From: Pseudomonadota bacterium
GTDB lineage: Bacteria > Pseudomonadota > Gammaproteobacteria > Burkholderiales > Burkholderiaceae
Direction of reading: 5' to 3'
Assembly (NCBI GenBank): GCA_021778935.1
Contig: JAJYBQ010000023.1
Span: 1 to 17,211, forward strand
DNA: 17,211 nucleotides
The notes beneath the pieces are model-generated. The model was not told where the DNA came from, made no database searches, and saw only the letters and a list, made by a program, of their open reading frames with translations. Below, piece after piece: positions 1-8,255 of this stretch; positions within the stretch are counted from its first letter, which is position 1; each line of letters starts with the position of its first letter. The position numbers and the translations under genes are program-made.

Positions 1-2
1 AC

Positions 3-125
3 GACCCGTCCGCGGCCGGCATCGACACGCTATCCATGGGCATGTCGGCCGACTTTGAAACCGCCATTGCGGAAGGCGCAACCATGGTGCGCATCGGCAC
101 CGCGATTTTTGGGGAACGGACATGA
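3..125 (+). CDS. yggS: YggS/PROSC-family PLP-binding protein, C-terminal fragment (5' end outside window)
   Basis: Only the last 40 residues lie in the window. They are open from base 3 and stop at TGA 123-125. The segment reads [20 protein letters not shown] followed by IGTAIFGER, which is the very conserved C-terminus of the YggS/PROSC family (SMGMS.D...AI..G.T.VRIG..IFG). Family members are cytosolic pyridoxal-phosphate carriers that keep vitamin B6 and amino-acid/2-oxoacid pools in balance. They form a single TIM-barrel domain without known enzymatic activity. The stop overlaps the proC start (ATGA, 4 bp). yggS-proC adjacency is common in proteobacteria and supports both calls. The start and promoter cannot be seen. 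Confidence 0.93.
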   Translation, partial: DPSAAGIDTLSMGMSADFETAIAEGATMVRIGTAIFGERT

Positions 126-931
126 AGATCGGATTCATCGGCGGCGGCAACATGGCGGCGGCCCTGATCGGCGGCCTGCGCAAGCAGGGAACGCCCGGTT
201 CGGCGATCCGCGTCGTCGAACGCGATGCCGCGCGGCGCGACGCGCTTGCGACGGAATTCGCCGTTGCCGTCACCGACACCCCCGACCGGGACCTGCTCGA
301 CGCCGCGGTACTCGTCCTGGCGGTCAAGCCCGGACAGATCCGCGAAGTCTGCCAAACGCTCGATGCGCCCGCCCCCGGCCGGCTCCTCGTTTCGATCGCG
401 GCGGGCATTCCCAGCGCATCGATCGCACGCTGGGCCCGCACCGAGTCGGTCGTGCGTGCGATGCCCAACACGCCGGCGCTGATCGGCGAGGGGATCACCG
501 GCGCCTTCGCGCGCGACGGCGTGACCGCAGCCCAACGGGACGCCGCCACGCGGATCCTGCAAGCCGTCGGGGATGCGGTCTGGTTCAGCGACGAAGGCAT
601 GCTCGACACCGTGACCGCCATCTCGGGCAGCGGCCCGGCGTACGTGTTCTATTTTCTCGAAGCGTTGCAGGACGCCGCGCAGCGCATGGGGATGGATGCG
701 GCCCAGGCGCGCCATTTCGCCGTCCGAACCTTCACCGGCGCCGCCCGACTCGCCGCGCAATCGCCCGAGAGCGTCGCCACCCTGCGCGAGCGGGTCACCT
801 CGAAGGGCGGCACGACCGCGGCCGCGCTCGCGCAGTTTGCGCAATCCGGCCTCCATGAAGCGATCGTCGAAGGCGCGCTCGCAGCCCAGGCGCGGAGCCG
901 GGAACTGGCACGGGAACTTCCCGGCAGTTGA
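122..931 (+). CDS. proC: Pyrroline-5-carboxylate reductase
   Basis: Catalyses the last step of proline biosynthesis in the cytosol: NAD(P)H-dependent reduction of 1-pyrroline-5-carboxylate to L-proline. The 269-residue length is normal for the family. The N-terminal Rossmann nucleotide-binding motif [15 protein letters not shown] sits at residues 4-18. AVKPGQ (67-72) and [13 protein letters not shown] (112-124) follow. The C-terminal dimerisation/active-site region carries SGSGPAYVF (168-176) and TSKGGTT (226-232), the ProC signature. The ATG at 122 overlaps the upstream yggS stop, so the two genes are probably translationally coupled. GGGGAA about 9 bases upstream is a weak ribosome binding site. 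The stop codon (929-931) lies inside the -35 box of the downstream marR promoter. Confidence 0.97.
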   Translation: MKIGFIGGGNMAAALIGGLRKQGTPGSAIRVVERDAARRDALATEFAVAVTDTPDRDLLDAAVLVLAVKPGQIREVCQTLDAPAPGRLLVSIAAGIPSASIARWARTESVVRAMPNTPALIGEGITGAFARDGVTAAQRDAATRILQAVGDAVWFSDEGMLDTVTAISGSGPAYVFYFLEALQDAAQRMGMDAAQARHFAVRTFTGAARLAAQSPESVATLRERVTSKGGTTAAALAQFAQSGLHEAIVEGALAAQARSRELARELPGS

Positions 932-956
932 CTGTATTTGCCTAGGCAAGTATATT
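928..956 (+). promoter_or_regulatory. sigma70-type promoter of the marR-efflux operon
   Basis: TTGACT (928-933) and TATATT (951-956) are separated by exactly 17 bp, close to the sigma70 consensus. The -35 box overlaps the proC stop codon. The expected transcription start is near 963, which leaves a leader of only about 15 nt before the marR ATG at 978. One palindrome lies between the -35 and -10 boxes and a second covers the predicted start site, so bound repressor should block polymerase directly. Confidence 0.8.
938..949. promoter_or_regulatory. MarR operator O1 (perfect palindrome)
   Basis: TTGCCTAGGCAA is a perfect 12-bp palindrome between the -35 and -10 elements. A short inverted repeat next to a marR gene that heads an efflux operon fits autoregulation by that MarR protein. 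The binding assignment is inferred from position. Confidence 0.75.
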
Positions 957-958
957 TT

Positions 959-970
959 CTGCCTAGGCAA
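959..970. promoter_or_regulatory. MarR operator O2 (second copy)
   Basis: CTGCCTAGGCAA repeats O1 with one change at its first base and has a perfect 10-bp core, TGCCTAGGCA (960-969). The centre-to-centre distance from O1 is 21 bp, two turns of B-DNA, so two repressor dimers could sit on the same face. It covers the predicted transcription start. Confidence 0.75.
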
Positions 971-977
971 ACATTGA

Positions 978-1490
978 ATGACCGCCATGACGCAACCCGA
1001 CAACCCCCGGCCGCTGCCGCCTGTGCGGCCCGGCTATTACCGCGGCGAGTCGTACCGCATCGAAGAAAGCGTCGGCTTCCTGATGAAGCAGGTGGTCGAG
1101 ATGCTGTCGCGCGCGATGGACGAGCGCATGGAAGAATACAGCCTCACCGATGCGCAATGGCGGCCCTTGCTCATGCTGCAGCGCCACACCTCCGAAACGG
1201 CGACCGGCCTGGCGCGCAACGTGGGCTGCGATGCCGGCGCCGTCACCCGGATGATCGACCGCCTGGAAGACAAAGGACTGGTGCGGCGCGTGCGCAATGC
1301 GGACGACCGGCGCGTCCAGAACATCGAGCTGACCGACGACGGGAAGAATGCCGTTGCGGTGGTGCCGTACGTGATCTCGGATGTGCTCAACGCCCATCTC
1401 GCGGACCTTTCCGACGCGGAAGTCGAACAGCTCAAAGGCCTGCTCAAACGCATCCTCGCCCGTGGACGGCAATCCCATGACGGCCGCTAA
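978..1490 (+). CDS. MarR-family transcriptional regulator of the efflux operon
   Basis: A 170-residue winged-helix repressor of the MarR/EmrR type. The helix-turn-helix spans about residues 70-101, with the recognition-helix region reading DAGAVTRMIDRLEDKGLV. The wing follows, with the conserved DDRR (109-112) and ELTDDGK (117-123). The flanking helices of the dimer interface carry FLMKQVVEML near the N-terminus and the LSDAEVEQLKGLLKRI helix near the C-terminus. The ATG at 978 was chosen. An in-frame ATG at 987 is an alternative, and neither has a clear Shine-Dalgarno sequence. The gene lies first in an operon with tripartite efflux genes and overlaps the next gene by 14 bp, as EmrR-type repressors do. 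The expected behaviour is repression relieved by aromatic or lipophilic compounds; the inducer cannot be read from the sequence. Confidence 0.93.
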   Translation: MTAMTQPDNPRPLPPVRPGYYRGESYRIEESVGFLMKQVVEMLSRAMDERMEEYSLTDAQWRPLLMLQRHTSETATGLARNVGCDAGAVTRMIDRLEDKGLVRRVRNADDRRVQNIELTDDGKNAVAVVPYVISDVLNAHLADLSDAEVEQLKGLLKRILARGRQSHDGR

Positions 1491-2928
1491 GAACGTTCCG
1501 CGGCCGCGCCGCACGCGCGCGCCGTATTTCCGCCTTCTGTCTCCGGCGCTCCTTGCCGCGCTGCTGGTGGTCGGTGGCTGCGCATCGACCCACGCCATCG
1601 CGCCGAAGGAAACCCTGCCGACGGCGGCGACCGTCGCGAAGCGCCTCGACCTGCGGCCCACCCCGGCCGCGTCGCTGCCCTCGGCGCGCTGGTGGACGCG
1701 CTACGGCGATGCCCAGCTCACCCACTGGATCGACCTCGGACTGGCCGACAGTCCCGATCTGCACATGGCCCAGGCGCGCCTTGCGCGGGCACGTGCCGAG
1801 ATCGCTTCGGCCAATGCGGCATCCATGCCGACGCTCTCCATCGACGGCAACAGCATTGCGCAACGCTATTCGTCGACGGGCATCTTCCCGCCGCCCTTCG
1901 GGGGCATGATCCATACCGTCAACACGCTGGGGCTCGACTCGGCCTGGGATTTCGACTTTTCCGGCCACATCGCCGACCAGGTCGACGCCGCGCGCTGGCA
2001 GGCCCAGGCGCAGGCGGCCCGCCGCGACCTGGCCCGCGCGCAACTCGCCGCAGGCATCGCTCATGCCTACTTCACGCTTGCCCGCGAACAGGCGGCGCGA
2101 CGCATCCTGCTCCAGACCGAGGAAGCGCGCCGGCACACCCTTCGGCTCGTCAAACTGCGGTTGCGCGCCGGTCTCGACACCCAGGTCCAACGGCACCTGG
2201 CCACGGTTCCGGTCCCCGTCATCCGGGAAGAGATCGCAGAGGCCGATGAACGGATCGCCCTCGCGCGCCACGCCCTGGCGGTGCTGGCGGGGCAGGCGCC
2301 GCAGGCCGCCGATCACGTCGATGCCCACCTGCCCGGCGGGCCGGCGCTGAATCCGCCCGCCGCGCTCCCGTTCGATCTGCTGTCCCGGCGACCCGACATC
2401 GCCGCCGCGCAGGCGCGCGCGCGCGCCGCGCTGCGCGATGTCGACGCCGCGCGGGCGGCGTTCTACCCGGACGTCAGTCTGAGTGCACTGGTGGGCATCA
2501 ACTCGATGACGACCCAGAGCTTTTTCCAATATGCCAGCCGCATCTGGCAGGTCGGCCCGGCGATCCATCTGCCGATCTTCGAAGGCGGGGCGCTGCGCGC
2601 GAACCTTCGGGCCAGCAGTGCGGACGCCGACGCCGCGATCGACGACTACAACGCCACCGTGCTGGGCGCGGCGCGCGAAGTCGCCGACACCCTGACGTCG
2701 ATCGGCTCGGTACGCCAGCAACGCGAACAGCAGGACCAGGCCACGAACAACGCGCTCGCGGCCTACGACCTTGCCCGCGTCCGCTTCCGCGCCGGCCTGG
2801 GCGACCGCCTTGCCGTGCTGAACGCGCAGGAGGCCGTGCTCCGGCAGCGCCGCGCGGCGCTCGATCTGCGGTCGCGCGCCGCGGCGCTGGACGTCACTCT
2901 CGCCCTTGCGCTGGGCGGGGGCTATTAA
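1477..2928 (+). CDS. NodT-family outer-membrane efflux lipoprotein (TolC-like channel)
   Basis: A 483-residue outer-membrane factor that would form the trimeric exit duct of the pump encoded downstream. The start at 1477 lies inside the end of marR. An upstream in-frame start at 1381 is rejected because it would put 32 marR-overlapping residues before the signal peptide. From 1477, a basic n-region (RPRRTR) and hydrophobic stretch lead to the lipobox VGGC, with lipidated Cys35. Features of the OEP family include WWTRYGDAQLTHWIDLGL after the signal, LARARAEIASANA coiled-coil segments, and the NodT/OprM hallmark LLSRRPDIAAAQ near residue 302, followed by ARAAFYPDVSLSA. A second helical repeat near the C-terminus contains RFRAGLGDRLAVLNAQ. 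The length is normal. GGACGG about 7 bases upstream could serve as ribosome binding site, with coupling to marR translation. Confidence 0.93.
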   Translation: MTAAKNVPRPRRTRAPYFRLLSPALLAALLVVGGCASTHAIAPKETLPTAATVAKRLDLRPTPAASLPSARWWTRYGDAQLTHWIDLGLADSPDLHMAQARLARARAEIASANAASMPTLSIDGNSIAQRYSSTGIFPPPFGGMIHTVNTLGLDSAWDFDFSGHIADQVDAARWQAQAQAARRDLARAQLAAGIAHAYFTLAREQAARRILLQTEEARRHTLRLVKLRLRAGLDTQVQRHLATVPVPVIREEIAEADERIALARHALAVLAGQAPQAADHVDAHLPGGPALNPPAALPFDLLSRRPDIAAAQARARAALRDVDAARAAFYPDVSLSALVGINSMTTQSFFQYASRIWQVGPAIHLPIFEGGALRANLRASSADADAAIDDYNATVLGAAREVADTLTSIGSVRQQREQQDQATNNALAAYDLARVRFRAGLGDRLAVLNAQEAVLRQRRAALDLRSRAAALDVTLALALGGGY

Positions 2929-2951
2929 CGGTTCACCAATCGGGCCAATTC

Positions 2952-4151
2952 ATGGGAACGGAAACTCCTGCATCCGCTGCGCCATCCACCCCTCCTGCGG
3001 AACCGACCGCCCCGGCGACGTCGCCGTTGCGCCGGCCGGCGTTGCTCATCGCATTCTCGATATTCCTCCTCGTGGCCATCGGCGCCGCCGCGTACTGGTT
3101 CTTCATCGGCCGGAACTACGAGGACACCGACGACGCCTACGTGAACGGCCGGGTCATCACGATCACGCCGCAGGTCGCGGGCACGGTCGTGACCGTGGGC
3201 GCGGACACCAACGACACCGTCCGCGCCGGCCAGCTGCTGGTCCGGCTCGACCCGGCGGACACCCGCGTCGCGCTGGCCGCGCGCGAGGCGGAGCTGGCCC
3301 AGGCGGTGCGGCACACGCGGTCGCGCTTTGCCGACAACGGCGCGCTGCGCGCCGAAGTCGCCTTGCGGGCGGCCCAGCTTGCGCGCGCCGAGGACGACCT
3401 GCACCGACGCAACGCGGTGCGCGGCACGGGAGCGATCTCGCAGGAGGACCTGCGCCACGCCGAACTGGCCGTCGCCACCGCGCGCGCCGCACTCGAGAAT
3501 GCCCGGGAGCAGTTGCGCGCCAACCTCGCTTACACCCGGGGAACGCAGGTGAAGACGCATCCCGACGTGCTCGCCGCCGCCGCGCGGGTGCGCGCGGCCT
3601 ATCTCGACTGGAAGCGGGCGCGAATTCTCGCTCCGGTGACGGGGCAGATCGCGCGACGCAATGTCCAGGTCGGGCAGCGGGTCGCCCCGGGAACGCCGAT
3701 CATGGCCCTGGTCCCGATGGCCAACCTCTGGGTCGACGCCAACTTCAAGGAAGTGCAGATCACACGCATGCGCATCGGACAGCAGGTGCGACTGGTCGCC
3801 GATCTCTACGGCAACCACGTGCGCTACCACGGCCGGATCATCGGCTTCGCCGCCGGCACCGGCGCGGCCTTCGCCCTGCTCCCGGCGCAGAACGCCACCG
3901 GGAACTGGATCAAGGTCGTCCAGCGCGTGCCGGTGCGGATTGCGATCGACCCGGAGGAACTGCGCGCGCATCCGCTGCGCGTCGGGCTGTCGGTGCGCGC
4001 AACCGTCGATGTGCGCGACGACCGCGGCCCGCTGATTTCGCTGCACAACCCGGCGGCCCCCGACGACCGCACCGACGTCTATGCCGGCGTGCTGCGCGAG
4101 GCCGACGCGCTGGTCACGAAAATCGTCGCCGAGAACCTCGTCACCCGATGA
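2952..4151 (+). CDS. emrA: EmrA-type periplasmic adaptor (HlyD family) of the MFS pump
   Basis: A 399-residue membrane-fusion protein linking the inner-membrane pump to the outer-membrane channel. A proline/alanine-rich cytoplasmic tail (1-27) precedes one transmembrane helix (about 28-52). The HlyD entry motif TDDAYVNGRVITITPQVAG follows at 59-77, then a lipoyl-like half with AGQLLVRLDP. An alpha-helical hairpin runs over about 105-215. The second lipoyl half reads APVTGQIARRNVQVGQRV (227-244). The beta-barrel region contains VDANFKEVQ (261-269), and FALLPAQNATGNWIKVVQRV (317-336) is typical of EmrA. The gene lies 23 bp after the channel gene with only a weak ribosome binding site, and its stop overlaps the pump start by 4 bp (ATGA). 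Confidence 0.95.
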   Translation: MGTETPASAAPSTPPAEPTAPATSPLRRPALLIAFSIFLLVAIGAAAYWFFIGRNYEDTDDAYVNGRVITITPQVAGTVVTVGADTNDTVRAGQLLVRLDPADTRVALAAREAELAQAVRHTRSRFADNGALRAEVALRAAQLARAEDDLHRRNAVRGTGAISQEDLRHAELAVATARAALENAREQLRANLAYTRGTQVKTHPDVLAAAARVRAAYLDWKRARILAPVTGQIARRNVQVGQRVAPGTPIMALVPMANLWVDANFKEVQITRMRIGQQVRLVADLYGNHVRYHGRIIGFAAGTGAAFALLPAQNATGNWIKVVQRVPVRIAIDPEELRAHPLRVGLSVRATVDVRDDRGPLISLHNPAAPDDRTDVYAGVLREADALVTKIVAENLVTR

Positions 4152-5725
4152 GCGCCGCCGCGAACAACGGCCCTCCGGGCGGCGGCCGCGCGCCGCTGCC
4201 GCCGCTGCACGGCACCAAGCTGGCGGTGGGCACGATCGCGCTCTCGCTCGCGACGTTCATGAACGTCCTCGACACCTCGATCGCCAACGTCTCGATCCCC
4301 GCGATCGCAGGCGACACGGGGGTGAGCCCGGACGAAGGCACCTGGGTCATCACCTCGTTCGCGGTGTCCAGCGCGATCTCGGTCCCGCTCACCGGCTGGC
4401 TGGCGCAGCGCTTCGGCCAGGTCCGCATCTTTCTCGCGGCCACGCTCGCCTTCACGCTGGCCTCCTTTCTCTGCGGCCTTGCACCCAACCTGCAGGTGCT
4501 GATCGCATTCCGGATCATGCAGGGTGCGGTCGCGGGTCCGATGATCCCGATGTCGCAGGCGCTCCTCCTGTCGAGCTACCCGCCGGAACGTGCCGGCTCG
4601 GCCATGGCGATGTGGGCGATGACCACGCTGGTCGCGCCGATCGTCGGGCCGCCGCTGGGCGGCTGGATCTCCGACAACCTGTCCTGGCCCTGGATCTTCT
4701 ATATCAACGTTCCCGTGGGCATCATCTCGGCCACGATCACCGCGAGCATCTACCGCCATCGTGAATCGGCGATCCGCAAGCGACCGATCGATTTCGTGGG
4801 TCTCATCCTGCTCGTGCTCTGGGTCGGATCGATGCAGATGATGCTCGACAAAGGCCGGGAACTGGACTGGTTCGCCTCGCCGGTGATCATCGCCCTCTGC
4901 GCCACCGCGATCGTTTCCCTCATCCTGTTCCTGATCTGGGAACTGACCGAGGCGCACCCGATCGTCGATCTTGCGCTGTTCCGCATCCGCAACTTCGCGG
5001 TCGGCACTTCCACGCTGGCGCTGGCCTATGGATTGTTCTTCGGCAACGTGATCTTGATTCCGCTCTGGCTGCAGCAGTACATGGGTTACACGGCCACGCA
5101 GGCGGGTCTTTCGCTGGCCCCCGTCGGCGTGCTTGCGCTCGCGCTGTCGCCGTGGGTCGGACGCAACGTCAGCCGGTTCGATCCGCGCATGCTCGCATCG
5201 GTATCCTTCATCGTGTTCGCCTACGTGATGCTGATGCGTTCGTGGTTCTCGACCGACGCCGATTGGGATACCGTCGTCCTGCCCGCGGTGATCCAGGGCG
5301 TCGCGGTCGCCTTCATGTTCATCCCGACGACCACCATCCTGCTCTCGGGCCTGCCGCCGGAGCGCATCCCCGCGGCGACGGGCCTGTCGAATTTCTTCCG
5401 CATGAGCGCGGGGGCGTTCGGAACCTCGATCACGACGACCTGGTGGGATGATCGCGCCCGCCTGCACCACGCGCGGCTTTCCGAGGGCATCAGCGACTTC
5501 AGCACGCCGGCCAACCTGGCCATCGGCCAGCTGCACGCCGGAGGATTCACCAAAACCCAGGCGCTCGGCATCATCAACCGGATGATCGATGTGCAGTCGT
5601 ACACGCTGGGGGCCGACGAACTGTTCTATGGCGCGGCCGCGGCGTTCGTGCTGCTGGTGGCGGTGGTCTGGCTGGCCAGGCCCGGAGCCATCGGGGCGAA
5701 GGTGACGGTGAGCGACGGGCACTGA
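4148..5725 (+). CDS. emrB: EmrB-type DHA2 family MFS drug:proton antiporter (14 TM)
   Basis: A 525-residue inner-membrane pump of the 14-helix DHA2 family, which exports lipophilic drugs in exchange for protons. The start at 4148 overlaps the emrA stop. A longer open frame from 2906 is discarded because it runs through emrA in another frame. Visible motifs are NVLDTSIANVSIPAI at the end of TM1 (39-53, with the family Asp42), GTWVITSFAVSSAISVPLTG in TM2, motif A-like GWLAQRFGQVRIF (83-95), the RIMQGAVAGPMIPM segment, GPPLGGWISDN, and WPWIFYINVPVG, which is characteristic of EmrB. Length and hydrophobic periodicity are normal. It forms the complete tripartite system with the two genes upstream. 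The substrate is not predictable beyond hydrophobic or aromatic compounds. Confidence 0.95.
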   Translation: MSAAANNGPPGGGRAPLPPLHGTKLAVGTIALSLATFMNVLDTSIANVSIPAIAGDTGVSPDEGTWVITSFAVSSAISVPLTGWLAQRFGQVRIFLAATLAFTLASFLCGLAPNLQVLIAFRIMQGAVAGPMIPMSQALLLSSYPPERAGSAMAMWAMTTLVAPIVGPPLGGWISDNLSWPWIFYINVPVGIISATITASIYRHRESAIRKRPIDFVGLILLVLWVGSMQMMLDKGRELDWFASPVIIALCATAIVSLILFLIWELTEAHPIVDLALFRIRNFAVGTSTLALAYGLFFGNVILIPLWLQQYMGYTATQAGLSLAPVGVLALALSPWVGRNVSRFDPRMLASVSFIVFAYVMLMRSWFSTDADWDTVVLPAVIQGVAVAFMFIPTTTILLSGLPPERIPAATGLSNFFRMSAGAFGTSITTTWWDDRARLHHARLSEGISDFSTPANLAIGQLHAGGFTKTQALGIINRMIDVQSYTLGADELFYGAAAAFVLLVAVVWLARPGAIGAKVTVSDGH

Positions 5726-5740
5726 TCGGCACGCAGGCAC

Positions 5741-5765
5741 CGCAGGACCGCAAATCGGTCCTGCG
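5741..5765. terminator. Hairpin between convergent emrB and response-regulator genes
   Basis: Perfect 10-bp arms CGCAGGACCG (5741-5750) and CGGTCCTGCG (5756-5765) enclose a 5-base loop. It lies 15 bp after the emrB stop and 21 bp beyond the stop of the converging regulator gene. Neither strand has a T-run, so it may be a Rho-assisted or RNA-stabilising hairpin rather than a classic intrinsic terminator. Confidence 0.5.
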
Positions 5766-5786
5766 CAGTCGCGTTTCACCAGCCGG

Positions 5787-6473
5787 TCAGGACAGCATCG
5801 GCGCCACCAGCCGGTACCCAAGCCCGCGCTGGGTCTGGATCGTGGACGCGCCGAGCTTGCGCCGCAGGTGGTGGACGTAGACCTCGATGGTGTTGCTGTC
5901 GGCGCCGCTGTCCCAGCCATAGAGCGCCGACTCGATCTGCGCACGCGAAACGATGGCGCCGGGACGCCGCGCCAGCGCCATGAGCACGGTGAACTCCCGC
6001 GCCGACAGATCGATGGGTTCGTCGCACAGCGTGACCAGACGAGCGGTGGTGTCGATCGCCAGCGCGCCCAGCACCTTGCGTTCGTCGACCGGCCCGTGCA
6101 TCCGCCGCCGGATCGCCCGCAGGCGTGCGGCGATCTCGTCGCATGCCACCGGCTTCACCAGGTAATCGTCCGCCCCGGCATCGAGGCCGTGCACCCGATC
6201 GGCGACGTGCTCGCGCTCGCTCATGATCAGCACCGGGGTCTTGACGCGCCGGTTGCGCGCGATGCGGATCAGATCGATGCCATTGCCGTCGGGCAGGTCG
6301 ACGTCGGTGATCACCGCTTCATATGGATCGGCGTGCTCGCCCCGGGCGAACCAGGCCGCGCGCGCTTCCGCCGCCGTGCGGACCCAGTCGACGTCCTTCT
6401 GGGAAAACTGCTGGAGTCCGGCTTTCAGGGACCGCCCCAGGGTCACGTCGTCTTCGATGAGTAGCAATCGCAT
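5787..6473 (-). CDS. OmpR/PhoB-family response regulator, orphan (no adjacent kinase)
   Basis: A 228-residue two-domain regulator. The receiver domain (about 1-120) has the acidic pair in LLLIEDDV (4-11), phospho-acceptor Asp57 in VITDVDLPDGNG, Ser85 in LIMSERE in place of the usual Thr, and Lys107 in DDYLVKPV. The C-terminal winged helix (about 130-225) has DLSAREFTVLMALARRPGAI, SNTIEVYVHHLRRKL and the final RGLGYRL. All phosphorylation residues are present, so it should be switchable. It resembles the QseB/PmrA/TctD group. The start lies 3 bp after the DUF5666 gene stop, with GGAG about 11 bases upstream, so it is co-transcribed as the last gene of that operon. No histidine kinase is found next to it; the downstream neighbour is the convergent emrB. 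The cognate kinase must lie elsewhere. Confidence 0.93.
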   Translation of the reverse strand: MRLLLIEDDVTLGRSLKAGLQQFSQKDVDWVRTAAEARAAWFARGEHADPYEAVITDVDLPDGNGIDLIRIARNRRVKTPVLIMSEREHVADRVHGLDAGADDYLVKPVACDEIAARLRAIRRRMHGPVDERKVLGALAIDTTARLVTLCDEPIDLSAREFTVLMALARRPGAIVSRAQIESALYGWDSGADSNTIEVYVHHLRRKLGASTIQTQRGLGYRLVAPMLS

Positions 6474-6476
6474 CGC

Positions 6477-8246
6477 TTAATTCTCCAGAGAAATCGTGCT
6501 AGCCGCGTTAGGCAAACCATTGGTGTAATTCACGCTCACGTTCGCACCGTTGACGAACCATGCAGGAACCGCCGTGGTGGGCGTCCCATTGCAGTCGTGA
6601 CAAAACGTGGTGGTCCCGGTGGTCCACGTAAGTGCGACGCCGTTGACCGAGAAATTCGCCCCACTCAATCCCGTGACGACCCCCTGGGTTTCCGCAGACG
6701 AAGGCGCGGCCCCGAGGAAGGTCACGCTGTAGACCGTCAGCGAACCGTTGGCGTACGTTCCCTCGACCTCGACCGGCGTGCCGGACGTGGCCAGGTTCGA
6801 TGCGCTGCCGTTGACGTAGACCGCGTTCGACGTCAGGGTCACGCTCATGCTCGTGCCGACCGGATAGGTCGTCCCCGTCCCGGTCCCGGCCGTCAGCCGG
6901 AAGGTTCCGCCGCTGGAGCTGTAGTTGCTCACCGTCCCCAGGTAGTCGACGGTCGCCCCCGCCGGCGGTGCCGTCGACGCGGTCGTCACGCCGGTTGCGA
7001 TGACTTGATCGCCCTGCCCCGTCCCGCCGGTCGTGACGCCGCCGGGGTTGCCGGTGATCTCGACGTAGATGCCGTTCCCCAGCACGGGCGCCGACGGCGG
7101 CGTAACGCCGGCGGGAATATCGACCAACACCCCACGCACCAGGAAGTTGCTGTTGCTCACGTAGCCGGTGATGGTGCCTTTCAGGCTGACCTGGGCTCCC
7201 GCCCCCGGCGCGCTGTATGCGCGCACCGTCGTGGCATGCAGGATGCCGGTCGAATCGGGTTGCCCGGTCACCACATACGCGCCGGGAACCCAGGTCGAGA
7301 GTCCGGTGCCGTTCAAGAGTCCGCTCGCACTCAGATCGACCGGAATCCCGTCCACCAGATATCCGGTCATGCCACCAGTGGCGAGCAAACCTTCCACCTG
7401 CACCGTGGCGTTCACTCCGACGAGGCTATGAATCCGCAGCGTCGCGGCGGTGATCGTGCCGCCGCTCAGCGGCTGCGCGCTGGAAACATTCACCACCTGC
7501 CCATCCGCAAGCGCGACGCCAGCCGTGAGAAGACTCGTATCGGATGTGAGCTGCACCACCGTGCCGCTACCCTGAACCGTGAAGGTCTTTCCGGAGGAAT
7601 TCGAAGCCAGGTTGGACACGATCCCGGTGATCTGGCTCGTCTGACTTGACGACGGCAACTGCACGATGCGCGTGGCCTGGATGTAGCCGTTGCCGCTCGA
7701 GTCGATGCCGAACAGTCCATGCACCTCGACCGGCATGCCCCCGGTCAGGTCGGCGAACTTGGTCAAGCCGACGTAGAAGGTGACCGGACCCTTCGCCGGA
7801 TCGATGTTGGTCGTCACCGTTACGCCGTTGACGACGAAACTGCCGGTCACGCTGTCGGCATTGATCGCCGGCGTTCCCTGGATCGGGCCGATCAGCGAGG
7901 GCTCGACGGTCATCGCCACCGGGCTGTTGCCGCTCGTCTCCACGCGCATCCGATCGCCCAGTCCCACCGATGTGGCCGCAACCTGCGAGCTGTCGCTGTT
8001 CTGGTAGTACTTGGGTGTCTCGCTGTCGTACTCCTGGCCATCGACCCCGACGCTGCCGAACGCGACCACGGTGCCGATCGTCAGGCCGGTGCCGCCGGTG
8101 CCGACGCCCCCGAGCGCCGCCAGCGCGACGGCACCGCCGCCGCAGGAACTCAGGGCGGCCGCGCCGAGGAGCGGCAGCGCCGCCGCGACCAGCCATGCCG
8201 CCGGTCGTCGCGCCCAGGCCAGGAGCAAATTCGAGGTCGTCGCCAT
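6477..8246 (-). CDS. DUF5666-repeat lipoprotein, probably outer-membrane anchored
   Basis: A 589-residue predicted lipoprotein of unknown function. A signal sequence ends in the lipobox LSSC (Cys35) followed by GGG. Gly at +2 suggests sorting to the outer membrane. The rest is a run of related beta-rich units of about 70-80 residues, each with a turn like FxVxGVxV: FVVNGVTV (137-144), FTVQGSGTVV (222-231), YLVDGIPVDL (296-305), FLVRGVLVDI (368-377) and FSVNGVALTW (532-541). PVEVHG (172-177) and PVEVEG (491-496) are recurring elements. This is the DUF5666 pattern; the function of the family is not established. Near the C-terminus is a lone CxxC (CHDC, 549-552). The start is preceded by AGGACG and lies 9 bp after the DUF6502 stop. 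Ser/Thr/Gly/Val-rich composition is typical of secreted surface proteins. Confidence 0.85.
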   Translation of the reverse strand: MATTSNLLLAWARRPAAWLVAAALPLLGAAALSSCGGGAVALAALGGVGTGGTGLTIGTVVAFGSVGVDGQEYDSETPKYYQNSDSSQVAATSVGLGDRMRVETSGNSPVAMTVEPSLIGPIQGTPAINADSVTGSFVVNGVTVTTNIDPAKGPVTFYVGLTKFADLTGGMPVEVHGLFGIDSSGNGYIQATRIVQLPSSSQTSQITGIVSNLASNSSGKTFTVQGSGTVVQLTSDTSLLTAGVALADGQVVNVSSAQPLSGGTITAATLRIHSLVGVNATVQVEGLLATGGMTGYLVDGIPVDLSASGLLNGTGLSTWVPGAYVVTGQPDSTGILHATTVRAYSAPGAGAQVSLKGTITGYVSNSNFLVRGVLVDIPAGVTPPSAPVLGNGIYVEITGNPGGVTTGGTGQGDQVIATGVTTASTAPPAGATVDYLGTVSNYSSSGGTFRLTAGTGTGTTYPVGTSMSVTLTSNAVYVNGSASNLATSGTPVEVEGTYANGSLTVYSVTFLGAAPSSAETQGVVTGLSGANFSVNGVALTWTTGTTTFCHDCNGTPTTAVPAWFVNGANVSVNYTNGLPNAASTISLEN

Positions 8247-8255
8247 GAGACCGTC

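Noticed and set aside
4079..5944. 621-residue minus-strand ORF across emrB
   Set aside because: It is antisense to a clear MFS pump, is Arg/Asp/Gly-rich with no domain, and arises from the lack of stops in GC-rich DNA.
6477..8246. DNA-level tandem repeat or recombination hot spot
   Set aside because: The repeats are visible only as diverged protein units; no long exact DNA repeats were seen.
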